From assembly GCF_000428065.1 (NCBI RefSeq), contig NZ_ATZF01000002.1:356674-420673 (forward strand): DNA of 64,000 nt, in the 5' to 3' direction. The notes beneath the pieces are model-generated. The model saw nothing but the letters and a program-made list of their open reading frames with translations. It was not told where the DNA came from and ran no database searches. Made by a program: the position numbers and the translations under genes. Shown piece after piece: positions 47,598 through 56,413 of the stretch (its first letter is position 1; each line of letters opens with the position of its first letter). Source of the stretch: Shimazuella kribbensis DSM 45090 (lineage in GTDB: Bacteria; Bacillota; Bacilli; Thermoactinomycetales; Thermoactinomycetaceae).

Positions 47598-48809
47598 TTA
47601 AGTCCAGATACTATGCTCTTGAAAAAGCCGATTGCATTCATGGAGTCGATCTTCCATCTCTTGTTCTGTACTAGCAACTACAACTACAGACGCCATATGG
47701 TCCACACTTGACTTTGGACCATTAAACTGTTCTCCTTGTTCTGCTAACAATCGATATTCCGTTACATAGTCAGGCCATACCTCTGCTCGAAAACCTTGAA
47801 ACGTTCCTTTCTTAGGAGGCAATAAAGCTGAACCCGTTAAAACATGAGGTTTAACCTGTTTTCTCCCTCCTGCAGGCAACTCCAATGCCAAACCTAACTG
47901 TGCATAAATCCACGATTTATTCAAATTAACTCCAAACGATTGATCAATCTGAATATTAACCCGCCCCCCGCCTGTTCTGCTCGCAATTTCACAAAGGATG
48001 ATTTGATCATCAGGAGTATGAAAAAACTCCGCATGAAAAGGGGTATGCTCAGGAGGAGCCATAATACGTAGGTGTTTTGTTACCCGATCCGATAATCGTT
48101 TGGACAGCTCAGTGTTTTGATCTAAGATATAACTCCCTGTAAATTTACCTTCTTCGTGAAATGATAAACATGATTCGACATATTTACTACAAGATGTAAA
48201 GATCAATTCTCCATGATAAATAAACCCATCTACATGATACAAATCACCTTCTACAAACTTTTCTACTTCCCAGTTGTGTGGAACACCCTCCATCAACAGA
48301 TTCTCCAGTTGTTCCTGTGTCTCGATTACAGTTGTGCCCACAGAACCGGCACTGTCTATTGGTTTGATAACAACTGGCAATTTGTGTTTTTCTACAAACT
48401 CCAGAAGATCAAAACTGTGAATGATTTCACGATATGGCGGACAAGGTAAGCCATGACTAACAGCTAAATCTTTCATTTTAATTTTACTGCGAAAATTCCA
48501 TGCACTATCCCATGTTTGTCCTTCGATTCCAAATCTATCGCGTAAATAGGCAGCACGAAGAACATCTCGTTCGGATAGGCCAATTATTGCACGATATTTA
48601 TAACGATCAAATAATTCAATAGCTCTTAACTCTACGTTGGAATTGTAGCTATAGTTTGAAAATGATTCAAAATAGGCAAAGTTACTAGGAGTAAAATCTT
48701 CCGCATACTCATCAGATGTTAATAGTATTAAATCTTCGTTTAAATGATTCAACCAATCTTCATATGGAGCAAGATCACGAGAAACACGATTCAAAATTAA
48801 AATACTCAT
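47598..48809 (-). CDS. ATP-grasp domain protein, second of a tandem pair
   Basis: About 403 residues, starting MSILILNRVSRDLAPYEDWL, the same N-terminus as the upstream paralog. The ATP-grasp core runs from about 105: KIKMKDLAVSHGLP, LPVVIKPIDSAGSVGTTVI (ATP-binding Lys and glycine loop) and the metal-binding IILCEIASRTGGGRV. ATP-grasp ligases join carboxylates to amines or thiols through acyl phosphates; no substrate is evident. Sequence between 48810 and 48878 is a short spacer. The upstream frame to 48878 has no family similarity, so the ATG at 48809 is preferred. Confidence 0.8.
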   Translation of the reverse strand: MSILILNRVSRDLAPYEDWLNHLNEDLILLTSDEYAEDFTPSNFAYFESFSNYSYNSNVELRAIELFDRYKYRAIIGLSERDVLRAAYLRDRFGIEGQTWDSAWNFRSKIKMKDLAVSHGLPCPPYREIIHSFDLLEFVEKHKLPVVIKPIDSAGSVGTTVIETQEQLENLLMEGVPHNWEVEKFVEGDLYHVDGFIYHGELIFTSCSKYVESCLSFHEEGKFTGSYILDQNTELSKRLSDRVTKHLRIMAPPEHTPFHAEFFHTPDDQIILCEIASRTGGGRVNIQIDQSFGVNLNKSWIYAQLGLALELPAGGRKQVKPHVLTGSALLPPKKGTFQGFRAEVWPDYVTEYRLLAEQGEQFNGPKSSVDHMASVVVVASTEQEMEDRLHECNRLFQEHSIWT

Positions 48810-48878
48810 CCCATCACTCTTTTCTGAATATTTAAATTTATCTTTACCCTTGCTATACTTCCAACTTGAGAGAAACAT

Positions 48879-50087
48879 TTATTCCCAGTATGAAGATTGT
48901 TCGAACCAATTGGCTACATGTGTAAGTCGGTTTTCTATTTGACTCTCTGTATCACCTTGCACAACAAACGATGCAATGTGATCAATACTAAATTTGGGAT
49001 GATCATAACGCTGTCCCGGTTTTGCAAGCATTCGAAATTCCGTTACCCAAGAAGGGGGGCTTTCTAATGGACCAGAAATAAATTTTCCTTTTCTAGGAGG
49101 GATAAGGACATCTCCTGTCAGTACATGTTGACTTTTATTCATCACACTTGAAACTTTCTCCAAAAGATCTATCCCGCATTGTGCTTGAACCCATACCTTT
49201 GTCAAGTGAATGCCATATGCTTGTTCCAAATAGGAATCAAGGCGTCCTCCACCTGTTCTACTTGCGATCTCACACAAAAAAATCTCGTCATTTGGTGTAT
49301 GAAATAACTCGGTGTGAAATGCAGTATGCTCTGGTGTATCAAGCGTCCGGAGAAGACGATTGGTAAAAGTAACAAGTCGTCCAAACATTGGATTGTCACG
49401 ACTGATCAAATAACTAGCATTATACCCTCCTGATTGATATGCAAGGCATCCGCTCGCATATTTGGAAACAGAAATAAATGCAACCTCTCCTTCGGTAACG
49501 AGACCATCCACGTGATACATATCTCCCGAAATAAAAGTCTCTACTTCGGTAGCACGATAAATACCACTCTCCAAAACCGACTCTAAATCTAGCTGGTTAT
49601 AAATTACTTGAATATTCTGTGATCCTGCTCCATCAATTGGTTTTATGACAACAGGATACCCATGATGCTCCACAAATGAGATCAAATCCAAGCTAGTTTG
49701 AAGGGACTTAAATTTTGGTACCGCCAATTGAGCAGTTTGTGCGATTTCTTTCATAATAATTTTGTTACGAAACTGCTGTGCACTTTCTGGTAACTGCCCA
49801 TTCAGTCCAAAACGCTGTCGCAAATAACTAGCACGAAGTACATCTCTTTCTGAAATAGCGATCACAGTATGAAATTGATAACGCTCGTAAAGTTCAATCG
49901 CACGAAGCTCCACTTTACCATTGATGTCAAATTGAGGAAAGGATTCGATATAAGCATAGTCTTTTGCCGGAAAACTATCGATTACTTCCTCTGCAGTGAG
50001 GAGAAGTAACTCTTCATCCAGACCACTAAGCCATTGTTCATATTGGCAACGGTCGTGGGCAAAACGGTTGATAATTAAAATGCTCAT
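48879..50087 (-). CDS. ATP-grasp domain protein, first of a tandem pair
   Basis: 402 residues with the same plan as its neighbour: MSILIINRFAHDRCQYEQWL, the same AELRAIELYERYQ-type helix, GYPVVIKPIDGAGSQNIQVI, GGGRLDSYLEQAYGIHLTK and EIFLCEIASRTGGGRLD. Many residues match block by block, pointing to a tandem duplication followed by divergence. AGGGGG lies six bases before the ATG. The pair has its own promoter and terminator, and no carrier-protein or transporter gene is next to it. Substrate unknown. Confidence 0.8.
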   Translation of the reverse strand: MSILIINRFAHDRCQYEQWLSGLDEELLLLTAEEVIDSFPAKDYAYIESFPQFDINGKVELRAIELYERYQFHTVIAISERDVLRASYLRQRFGLNGQLPESAQQFRNKIIMKEIAQTAQLAVPKFKSLQTSLDLISFVEHHGYPVVIKPIDGAGSQNIQVIYNQLDLESVLESGIYRATEVETFISGDMYHVDGLVTEGEVAFISVSKYASGCLAYQSGGYNASYLISRDNPMFGRLVTFTNRLLRTLDTPEHTAFHTELFHTPNDEIFLCEIASRTGGGRLDSYLEQAYGIHLTKVWVQAQCGIDLLEKVSSVMNKSQHVLTGDVLIPPRKGKFISGPLESPPSWVTEFRMLAKPGQRYDHPKFSIDHIASFVVQGDTESQIENRLTHVANWFEQSSYWE

Positions 50088-50191
50088 AAAAAACCCCCTA
50101 CTTTACGGAGCTAATATTTTAATAAGAAGAAACGCATTCCTTTCTGTAATATTCGTGTAAAATTTCAAATGTCTTTGTTGGTCTGATTAAA

Positions 50192-50221
50192 ATTATACCA
50201 TTTCACCAAATCGTCAATCAA
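50192..50221 (-). promoter_or_regulatory. probable sigma-A promoter of the ATP-grasp pair
   Basis: On the minus strand TTGATT (50221-50216), an 18-base spacer and a perfect TATAAT (50197-50192), about 100 bases before the first ATG. Confidence 0.55.
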
Positions 50222-50249
50222 CTACAAATAAAAAAAGTTTTCTTAAAAA

Positions 50250-50310
50250 ATAATAGGAAAGACCGTATCTTCTCTATAATTGGAAGATTGCGATCTTTCC
50301 TATTATTTTT
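50250..50310. terminator. long bidirectional hairpin terminator
   Basis: AATAATAGGAAAGA pairs with TCTTTCCTATTATT, with an inner GAAG/CTTC stem, and A/T runs on both sides. It lies directly after the stop of the SDH-type proteinase gene. Confidence 0.85.
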
Positions 50311-51201
50311 TTATATCATAATGGAAGAGTAAGTGCTTTCATAAATCTTTACACTTTCTTTTTCTCTCATCATGATCATATAGTTAATATAAAGTTGCCA
50401 CATTGCTTGCCACAATGGATCATGATCTGCTTTATAAACAACATTCAATCCAATTTTTCTTGCATCTTGATAATTGATCACTTGCCCGTGATTTGGATAT
50501 TTTTCAATGTTGATCAATTCTTCTGCAATGCGTTTGGCTTCGTTTATTTGTCCTTTAAACATCGAACGAGATAACCATTTGACGGCTAAACGTTTGGAAT
50601 GTTCAATCGATTTCAAACAGTAATCAATCAACGCAGCATCCACACCCTTTAAGAAAGGATAGTATGCTGGATTAAGTGCCTGTCCACCTGCGTGTTCTTT
50701 CTTAATCATTTCCAATCCATTTAAAAAGGCTTGAGCCGGTCGAAAAGCAAGTCCAAAGGCGGTTGGAATCGTTACTTGTGGATCAATCGGTCCAAGCTCA
50801 GAAGTATTGCTCATTAAAATTTCGTCAGCAGCTAAACTGACCAAAGTAGCTGCACTTTTCGCCGCTTGAGGAACAACCACACGAAGATGCTTGGTTTTAG
50901 CAAGTAATGTATGAACGATGATCTCCGCAGCATTTGGATCTCCACCAGGACTTTGAATCATCAAATCTACATCACTGTCTTTATCTAACGCAGTCACCAT
51001 CTCACTAAAAGGTGCAATATCCTCACGAGTTATGGCACTTTCCGGATGATTAAAGTTTGCAATATATACAATGAGAGGGCGACCCGTTACCTTTTCTACT
51101 TCTTTGATAAGTGTTTGCCTAATATAACGATCACGGTGAACAGCGTGATATAACGGTTGATTTGGCGGTAGATGGGACATACTAGGAGATGAAAAATCCA
51201 C
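50311..51201 (-). CDS. SDH-type (ClpP-fold) serine protease
   Basis: A 296-residue ClpP/crotonase-fold protein of the serine dehydrogenase proteinase family. It has IQSPGGDPNAAEIIVHTLL with the ClpP-like glycine strand, AAKSAATLVSLAADEILMSNTSELGPIDPQ where the SA motif supplies the nucleophilic Ser, and a C-terminal helical extension. The family resembles SppA/ClpP peptidases; a cytosolic location is likely as no TM is seen. Start at GTG 51201, behind AAAGGGGGG. The next upstream gene is a 56-residue protein 15 bases away, and the two are probably co-expressed. Confidence 0.8.
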   Translation of the reverse strand: MDFSSPSMSHLPPNQPLYHAVHRDRYIRQTLIKEVEKVTGRPLIVYIANFNHPESAITREDIAPFSEMVTALDKDSDVDLMIQSPGGDPNAAEIIVHTLLAKTKHLRVVVPQAAKSAATLVSLAADEILMSNTSELGPIDPQVTIPTAFGLAFRPAQAFLNGLEMIKKEHAGGQALNPAYYPFLKGVDAALIDYCLKSIEHSKRLAVKWLSRSMFKGQINEAKRIAEELINIEKYPNHGQVINYQDARKIGLNVVYKADHDPLWQAMWQLYINYMIMMREKESVKIYESTYSSIMI

Positions 51202-51216
51202 GCCTACCCCCCTTTC

Positions 51217-51387
51217 TTAAACAGACCGATAGGGTCTTCCATATAATTTTTTGCGTTCTGGTTTTTCTTCCATTGCAACCATGTTTTTCTCAAACTCTTG
51301 GAATGATTTAACAAACATCTCAAAGTTTTTATCTGTATTTGTATCTGCGACAAATTGTTGTTTCGCTCTTAGAAGTGACTGGAACAA
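51217..51387 (-). CDS. small hypothetical protein in the proteinase operon (56 residues)
   Basis: Starts at TTG 51387, eight bases after AAAGGGGG, and reads MFQSLLRAKQQFVADTNTDK, an amphipathic helix (FVKSFQEFEKNMVAMEE) and a basic Arg/Tyr tail (KKLYGRPYRSV). Helical, no TM. It is 15 bases upstream of the proteinase gene, hence a possible adaptor or substrate of it. Family not recognised. Confidence 0.6.
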   Translation of the reverse strand: MFQSLLRAKQQFVADTNTDKNFEMFVKSFQEFEKNMVAMEEKPERKKLYGRPYRSV

Positions 51388-51502
51388 CCCAAAAACCCCC
51401 TTTGATTATTTCATCAAACTTAGTATATGCAACCTCATAAATATGATGAACAAAAAGCGCATAAATCAACACTAAGCCAACTACTATTTTATCACGGTTC
51501 AA

Positions 51503-51702
51503 ACAAGCTTGCACGCGTTTGGTAGAACTATCTGTTCGATTTGATGTAACAGATCCCAAATGAATTTAAAATGTATGGATTCGCTTAATATGGAATTCTC
51601 AAGGCTTTCCATCATCACCAACTGCAAGTGAAATTCGAAGAGGTTGATGGCGAACCTATCACTATCATTACCGAGACAGGACAAGAACTTTCATTTATTT
51701 AG
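51503..51702 (+). pseudogene. gene fragment
   Basis: Two protein-like pieces separated by frame changes: RLVELSVRFDVTDPK at 51515-51580, and GILKAFHHHQLQVKFEEVDG followed by EPITIITETGQELSFI to the stop at 51702. Probable C-terminal remnant of a plus-strand gene; family not recognised. It overlaps the end of the next minus-strand gene by eight bases. Confidence 0.35.
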
Positions 51703-52585
51703 AAAATGCATAAGCTATTGTGATTAAGCTATCTCCTAAAGTCGCTGGTACATTTGCATAACGAGTCCAAAGGTATTCCTCCAGCTTCCTTTTATCTTCT
51801 CCTTCCACTTTTCCATTCTCATAATTATATACAATCAATGGTATATCAGACCCTGCTTTTGTTAACTCGTCTACTACTACTCTTATTCTAGCATCTTGAT
51901 TGTTTCCCCATGCTGTTTTATAGCGGTAAACGACAATATCGAAAGTATTTTCAAACAGCTTTTCTCTAAACAATTGTTCGTCAAAAGGCATGATCGTAAT
52001 ATCTGATATCCCTCTTCGCTCTATCGGTTTTAATTCTCTGGCTTTCATTAGGTGAAGGTCTTCTTTTGAACCAGTTATTAATACTCTTACTTTTTTATAG
52101 GCAAGTTCACGTTCAATCATTTGCTGAAGAACTTTCCGCTCTTCTTCTATGCTTTCCTGAAAATGTTGTTTATTCCGTTGCAAACTCTCTTTTAATTCCG
52201 CATCAAATTGTTGCTCCACATCTGTCTTCATTATATTCATGCTATCATTTATATTTTCTTTAAATTCCTTTCGGCTTTGACCGATGGTTATGGACAATAC
52301 AACAGCCATGATCCCAAACAAAAAAGCAGTTACTGCAATAAAAAAATTAAATGTACTAAACAAGTTTTCTTGATCTTTTTGTAGATCTGCTTGAAATTGA
52401 TCGTTGTTCTTCTCCAACATTTTCAATTTTTCATCTACAAGATTGGATTTGTCCAATTCTAATTCCAATTGATCTATTTTTTTTTGTAATAATTCTGTTT
52501 GTGTTTCTGCTCCATATACAGAATTACTCGACAACATAGTAACGAACAGATATAAAAACACAAAAAAACGAAAGAACTTGGCCAA
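51695..52585 (-). CDS. membrane-anchored coiled-coil protein with a Rossmann-like C-terminal domain
   Basis: About 296 residues, starting at TTG 52585 (MAKFFRFFVFLYLFVTML), seven bases after GGGAGG. Signal peptide or TM at the start, a coiled coil (about 30-70), a TM helix (FNFFIAVTAFLFGIMAVVLSI), a second coiled coil (about 100-165), then an alpha/beta domain from KVRVLITGSKEDLHLM with FDIVVYRYKTAWG and IPLIVYNYENG strands, like a receiver or TIR-type fold. Probably senses or signals from the envelope side to cytosol; no enzyme motif found. Confidence 0.7.
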   Translation of the reverse strand: MAKFFRFFVFLYLFVTMLSSNSVYGAETQTELLQKKIDQLELELDKSNLVDEKLKMLEKNNDQFQADLQKDQENLFSTFNFFIAVTAFLFGIMAVVLSITIGQSRKEFKENINDSMNIMKTDVEQQFDAELKESLQRNKQHFQESIEEERKVLQQMIERELAYKKVRVLITGSKEDLHLMKARELKPIERRGISDITIMPFDEQLFREKLFENTFDIVVYRYKTAWGNNQDARIRVVVDELTKAGSDIPLIVYNYENGKVEGEDKRKLEEYLWTRYANVPATLGDSLITIAYAFSK

Positions 52586-52701
52586 TCCGATACCTCCCAA
52601 ATATGTAAATATTACATCAGCCTAGCTATAACGTATTTTACTACTATTTGCTCTATTACCGCTAGTTTGAATCATGGATACAGTTTTATGTTCAGATCCC
52701 T

Positions 52702-52738
52702 AAAAAAGATGCCCTGTTTAAAATACAGGGCATCTTTT
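52702..52738 (-). terminator. terminator of the double AAA+ gene
   Basis: AAAAGATGCCCTGT pairs with ACAGGGCATCTTTT around TTAAAAT. Confidence 0.9.
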
Positions 52739-55158
52739 TATTGAATAAAATCTTCGGGTTGCAATTTTATTAAATCTTCTTTTTGTATATTTGCCTGATT
52801 ACCTAAACGAACAGATTGTTTCCTTACTGCATGCTCAAATAAATTGCGAACAAATCTCCCATTACTCGAGTTTCCGGTTTGAATATGGGAACGGAGAATA
52901 GAAAGAATAACATTTTTACATTCCGGTGTAAGCTGGTATTGTTCACCATCTGCGATACGTAATAAGATTTGATAAAGTTCTTCTGTCGTATAGTCAGCAA
53001 ATTGAAATACATTGGGAAAACGTGAGGTAAGACCTGCATTGGTTTGTAAAAAGAGATCCATATCTCTATTATAACCAGCTAAGATAACTAACAGATTTTC
53101 CCTATGATCCTCGATTGATTTAACCAACGTATCAATTGCTTCTTTGCCAAAATCACCTTCTGTTTTAGAAACCAAGGCATATGCTTCATCAATAAATAAA
53201 ATACCACCTAACGCTTCATTGACGACTTCATTTACTTTTTGTGCTGTTTGTCCTATATGAGTAGCTACTAGACCACTTCGATCTGTTTCTATTAATTGCC
53301 CTGATTTTAAAACTCCAAGTTCCTTTAATGCTTGACCAATAATACGAGCAAACGTTGTTTTACCTGTACCAGGGTTGCCCTTAAAAATCATGTGGAGCGA
53401 TTGTCCTGTTCCTTTAGAGAAACCTTGATCTCTTCGGAGTTTTTGGACTTTTACTTGTGCTACAAGAGAACGAATATGCTCTTTTACTTGTTTGTTACCT
53501 ACTACTTTTGCAAACTCTGCCTCTAGATCAAACATTGTATCGGAAGCTTCTACACCAAAATCTTCGGAACGTAATATTTTCAATTCTTCTGGTGACTGAA
53601 AACCATTTTGTTTTAAACGTTTGGATTGTTTGCGGACAGCTTCTTGTATGACATTCCGGACAAGCCGACCATTCCCATCATCGTTTCTTCCAGCTATTTG
53701 TTTGCGTTCTAGAACAGATAACAGCGCTTTTTCCGCTACATCATCGATCTGAAATTGTTCTTTTGCAAGCGAAGTTTTCGCAATGGATAACAATTCTTCT
53801 GCAGAGTAGTCGGGGAATTGAATTTGACTTGGAAATCGTGATTTTAATCCACTATTCACCTTCATAAACTCTGTCATTTCTTTCGTGTACCCAGCAAGAA
53901 TAACAATAAGATCGTCTCGATTTTCTTCCATTCCTTTGACTAAGGTATCAATTGCTTCTTTACCAAAATCATTATCTCCGCCACGAGAAAGTGCGTATGC
54001 TTCATCAATGAATAATATTCCGCCGATCGCCCTCTCGATTACTTTTCTAGTCTTAGGTGCTGTATGTCCAATAAACTCTCCTACAAGATCTTCTCTTGTC
54101 ACTTCAACCAAATGTCCTTTTGATACCACTCCAAGTGCTTTGAAAATCTTTGCCACAATGCGTGCTACTGTTGTTTTACCTGTACCTGGATTACCTGTAT
54201 AAATCATATGCAAGCTTTGACTCTGAACCGTTTGTCCAATTTTAGCACGTTCGATTTGGATCGCTACCATATCTTTCATTTCAAGGACAAATTCTTTTAC
54301 TGGAGTTAGTCCAATCATATCATCTAACTCTGTCATTGCTTCTTTTAACAGTTTTTCTTTGTCTTGATGAGAGAGTTGTGTTGTTGTTGTAGCTAATTCT
54401 GCCGACATATCAAATTGCCATCCTTGGTGATTCTGAATCGATACAGAAGCTTGTTGATGCATTTGGTCCAGCTTTTTCTTTCTTTCTTCTTCTGTATATA
54501 ACGTTTTATTCATGATATTGATACGAAAGTAAACGTCTTTCTGCTGGACTGCATAGTGATGAATTCGTTGATTAAAGAAAACTTCTAAGTACTTTTGTTC
54601 TTGAAAAGTAGTAACAGTACTATATGCTTGCTGTTTTTCTAAATAAATATCAAACCAATCAGGAAAATCACTACCACAAGAGGCAACTCGATATGTATAT
54701 AGGTCTTTATCTAGATTGATCATATCCATGATTAAATTTGTATAATTTACCAAATTATTGCGAAATCGATCTAACTCGCTTCCTTTTATCATTTTTGATA
54801 ACAGTAGAGATGATTTTTGAACCATGTAACCTAAAATACCTAACCATATAGGAGAGATAAGAAATAAAACAAATAAATTAAACAGGTACTCTCCTGGTAA
54901 ACCGATGGAAGCAAGAAGATAGATAGCAACTATTACGAGTTTAAAAATGAGAGAGAGACTAAAGTATCCAATCCATATATGTCGTATTGGTCGCATAAAT
55001 GGATAGGTAGTCATATATTCTTCTGCTCTATACTCCGCTTTTTTCTTCCATATATTCAATTCATCAGGGGAAATTTTCCGATATCCATCTGTTCGAATTC
55101 GAGTGTATAACAGCTCTGTTAATTCTCTTTTCCCTTTTTGCAATGAAGTTTGGGACAA
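52738..55158 (-). CDS. CbbX/EccA/SpoVK-like protein with two AAA+ domains and N-terminal membrane segments
   Basis: About 806 residues. After a soluble N-terminus there are two TM segments (about 65-135; LIFKLVIVAIYLLASIGL, FLISPIWLGILGYMV). Two CbbX-type AAA+ modules follow: Walker A GNPGTGKTTVARIV, Walker B GGILFIDEAYAL, then again GNPGTGKTTFARII and GGILFIDEAYAL. The paired AAA+ architecture is shared with EccA (type VII secretion) and SpoVK. Start TTG 55158, seven bases after AGGAGG; the frame open to 55269 has no support. ESX genes are not nearby. Confidence 0.8.
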   Translation of the reverse strand: MSQTSLQKGKRELTELLYTRIRTDGYRKISPDELNIWKKKAEYRAEEYMTTYPFMRPIRHIWIGYFSLSLIFKLVIVAIYLLASIGLPGEYLFNLFVLFLISPIWLGILGYMVQKSSLLLSKMIKGSELDRFRNNLVNYTNLIMDMINLDKDLYTYRVASCGSDFPDWFDIYLEKQQAYSTVTTFQEQKYLEVFFNQRIHHYAVQQKDVYFRINIMNKTLYTEEERKKKLDQMHQQASVSIQNHQGWQFDMSAELATTTTQLSHQDKEKLLKEAMTELDDMIGLTPVKEFVLEMKDMVAIQIERAKIGQTVQSQSLHMIYTGNPGTGKTTVARIVAKIFKALGVVSKGHLVEVTREDLVGEFIGHTAPKTRKVIERAIGGILFIDEAYALSRGGDNDFGKEAIDTLVKGMEENRDDLIVILAGYTKEMTEFMKVNSGLKSRFPSQIQFPDYSAEELLSIAKTSLAKEQFQIDDVAEKALLSVLERKQIAGRNDDGNGRLVRNVIQEAVRKQSKRLKQNGFQSPEELKILRSEDFGVEASDTMFDLEAEFAKVVGNKQVKEHIRSLVAQVKVQKLRRDQGFSKGTGQSLHMIFKGNPGTGKTTFARIIGQALKELGVLKSGQLIETDRSGLVATHIGQTAQKVNEVVNEALGGILFIDEAYALVSKTEGDFGKEAIDTLVKSIEDHRENLLVILAGYNRDMDLFLQTNAGLTSRFPNVFQFADYTTEELYQILLRIADGEQYQLTPECKNVILSILRSHIQTGNSSNGRFVRNLFEHAVRKQSVRLGNQANIQKEDLIKLQPEDFIQ

Positions 55159-55313
55159 ATAAGCACCTCCTAATAAAACCATACTCGCATTAATCTTACC
55201 TTTTGCTTGGAATAGAAGCAAGATTCTAAACCAAGCAAGGCAATAGAACCTAATGTATAGACATATCAATTATTCGAGAACATAAAAGATATATATTTCA
55301 AAGAGGTGAATTG

Positions 55314-55976
55314 ATGAAAAAGATGGTGTTATTGATCCAGCTTATCCTCTTTACCATTGTTCTCGTATGGTCAGGCATTCATCCAATTAAACGAAGCGTA
55401 TGGTTTTTCGAAGTTCTTCCAGCGATCATTTTAATAGTAGTATTAATTCTTACCTATAAACGATTTCCACTCACACCTCTGTCTTACTGGGTTATCTTTT
55501 TTGGAACAATCACTATGTTAATAGGAGGACATTATACTTATGCTCGGGTTCCCTTTTTTCATGATATAAAAACTATGTTTCATTTAAAAAGAAATGACTT
55601 TGATCGATTTGGTCATATTTTCTATGGCATGGTTACCGCTGTCTTGATGCGAGAATACTTTATTCGAACAAATTTTTTTCATCGAGAAAAGTGGCTATTT
55701 GTTATTGTAGGCATGCTAAGCGTTTCATTGAGTGCTCTCTACGAAATATTTGAATTTGGTATGGCTTTTCTTTTTAAGGGGGACATCCAAAACTTCCTCG
55801 GCTATCAGGGTGATATTTTTGATTCTCATTGGGATATCATTTGTGCTTTGACAGGGGCTATTATCATTTTATGTTTAGGAAAAGTCCACAATAAACAAAT
55901 CAGCTTCATCACCAAAAAGAAAAACACTCATAAAAAGAAATACAAGAAACCCAAACATCAATTACAACCGAATTAG
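55314..55976 (+). CDS. DUF2238 / YjdF family membrane protein
   Basis: 220 residues with five to six TM segments. The family signatures are clear: HIFYGMVTAVLMREYFIRTN and LSALYEIFEFGMAFLFKGDIQNFLGYQGDIFDSHWDIICALTGA (pieces), which place the conserved charged residues in the membrane. Basic, lysine-rich C-terminal tail. Start ATG 55314 after GAGGTG. Role unknown. Confidence 0.8.
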   Translation: MKKMVLLIQLILFTIVLVWSGIHPIKRSVWFFEVLPAIILIVVLILTYKRFPLTPLSYWVIFFGTITMLIGGHYTYARVPFFHDIKTMFHLKRNDFDRFGHIFYGMVTAVLMREYFIRTNFFHREKWLFVIVGMLSVSLSALYEIFEFGMAFLFKGDIQNFLGYQGDIFDSHWDIICALTGAIIILCLGKVHNKQISFITKKKNTHKKKYKKPKHQLQPN

Positions 55977-56413
55977 CTTATGGATGAGATAAGTATTCTC
56001 TATGAGATGAAAAATTTACCGAATCGTTGAATGTTGAGTTCGCTTAAGTTAGGTAGTCTGTCCTCATTTAGGCAGACTACTTATTTTCCTTTTTTCTTCT
56101 ATTGTCTAAAATGATAAACTAAATCAAAGCAATCTCGTACAATTCCCTTTCATACCCGATCATATCCTCATACACACTTCTCTACTCACTTTTCCTCCTA
56201 TAATATTAAAACCGGATAAAAATCAGAATATTTTACTTTTTGTTAAAGATACAACAAAAATACCTTTTCATTTCTTTACCATCATCTATCCAAATTGTTC
56301 GATTATAAATTCTTCTTATGATAGGACCATTCATATAAGATAGTAATTCACTTTAAAATATTATAGAATTAGTAAGTATTATAATTTTTATATCCAATTA
56401 GGAGGTTTATATT
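55977..56413. other. intergenic region with a terminator, otherwise A+T-rich
   Basis: The only feature supported is the hairpin at 56053-56090. The stretch from 56210 to 56395 is A+T-rich and presumably carries the M28 peptidase promoter; I see no clear -10/-35 pair. Confidence 0.5.
56053..56090 (+). terminator. terminator after the DUF2238 gene
   Basis: GTAGTCTG pairs with CAGACTAC around a 12-base loop, followed by TTATTTTCCTTTTTT. Confidence 0.7.

Noticed and set aside
52738..55158. Type VII secretion locus
   Set aside because: The double AAA+ protein resembles EccA, but no WXG100, EccC/EssC or EccD-like gene is present in the window.
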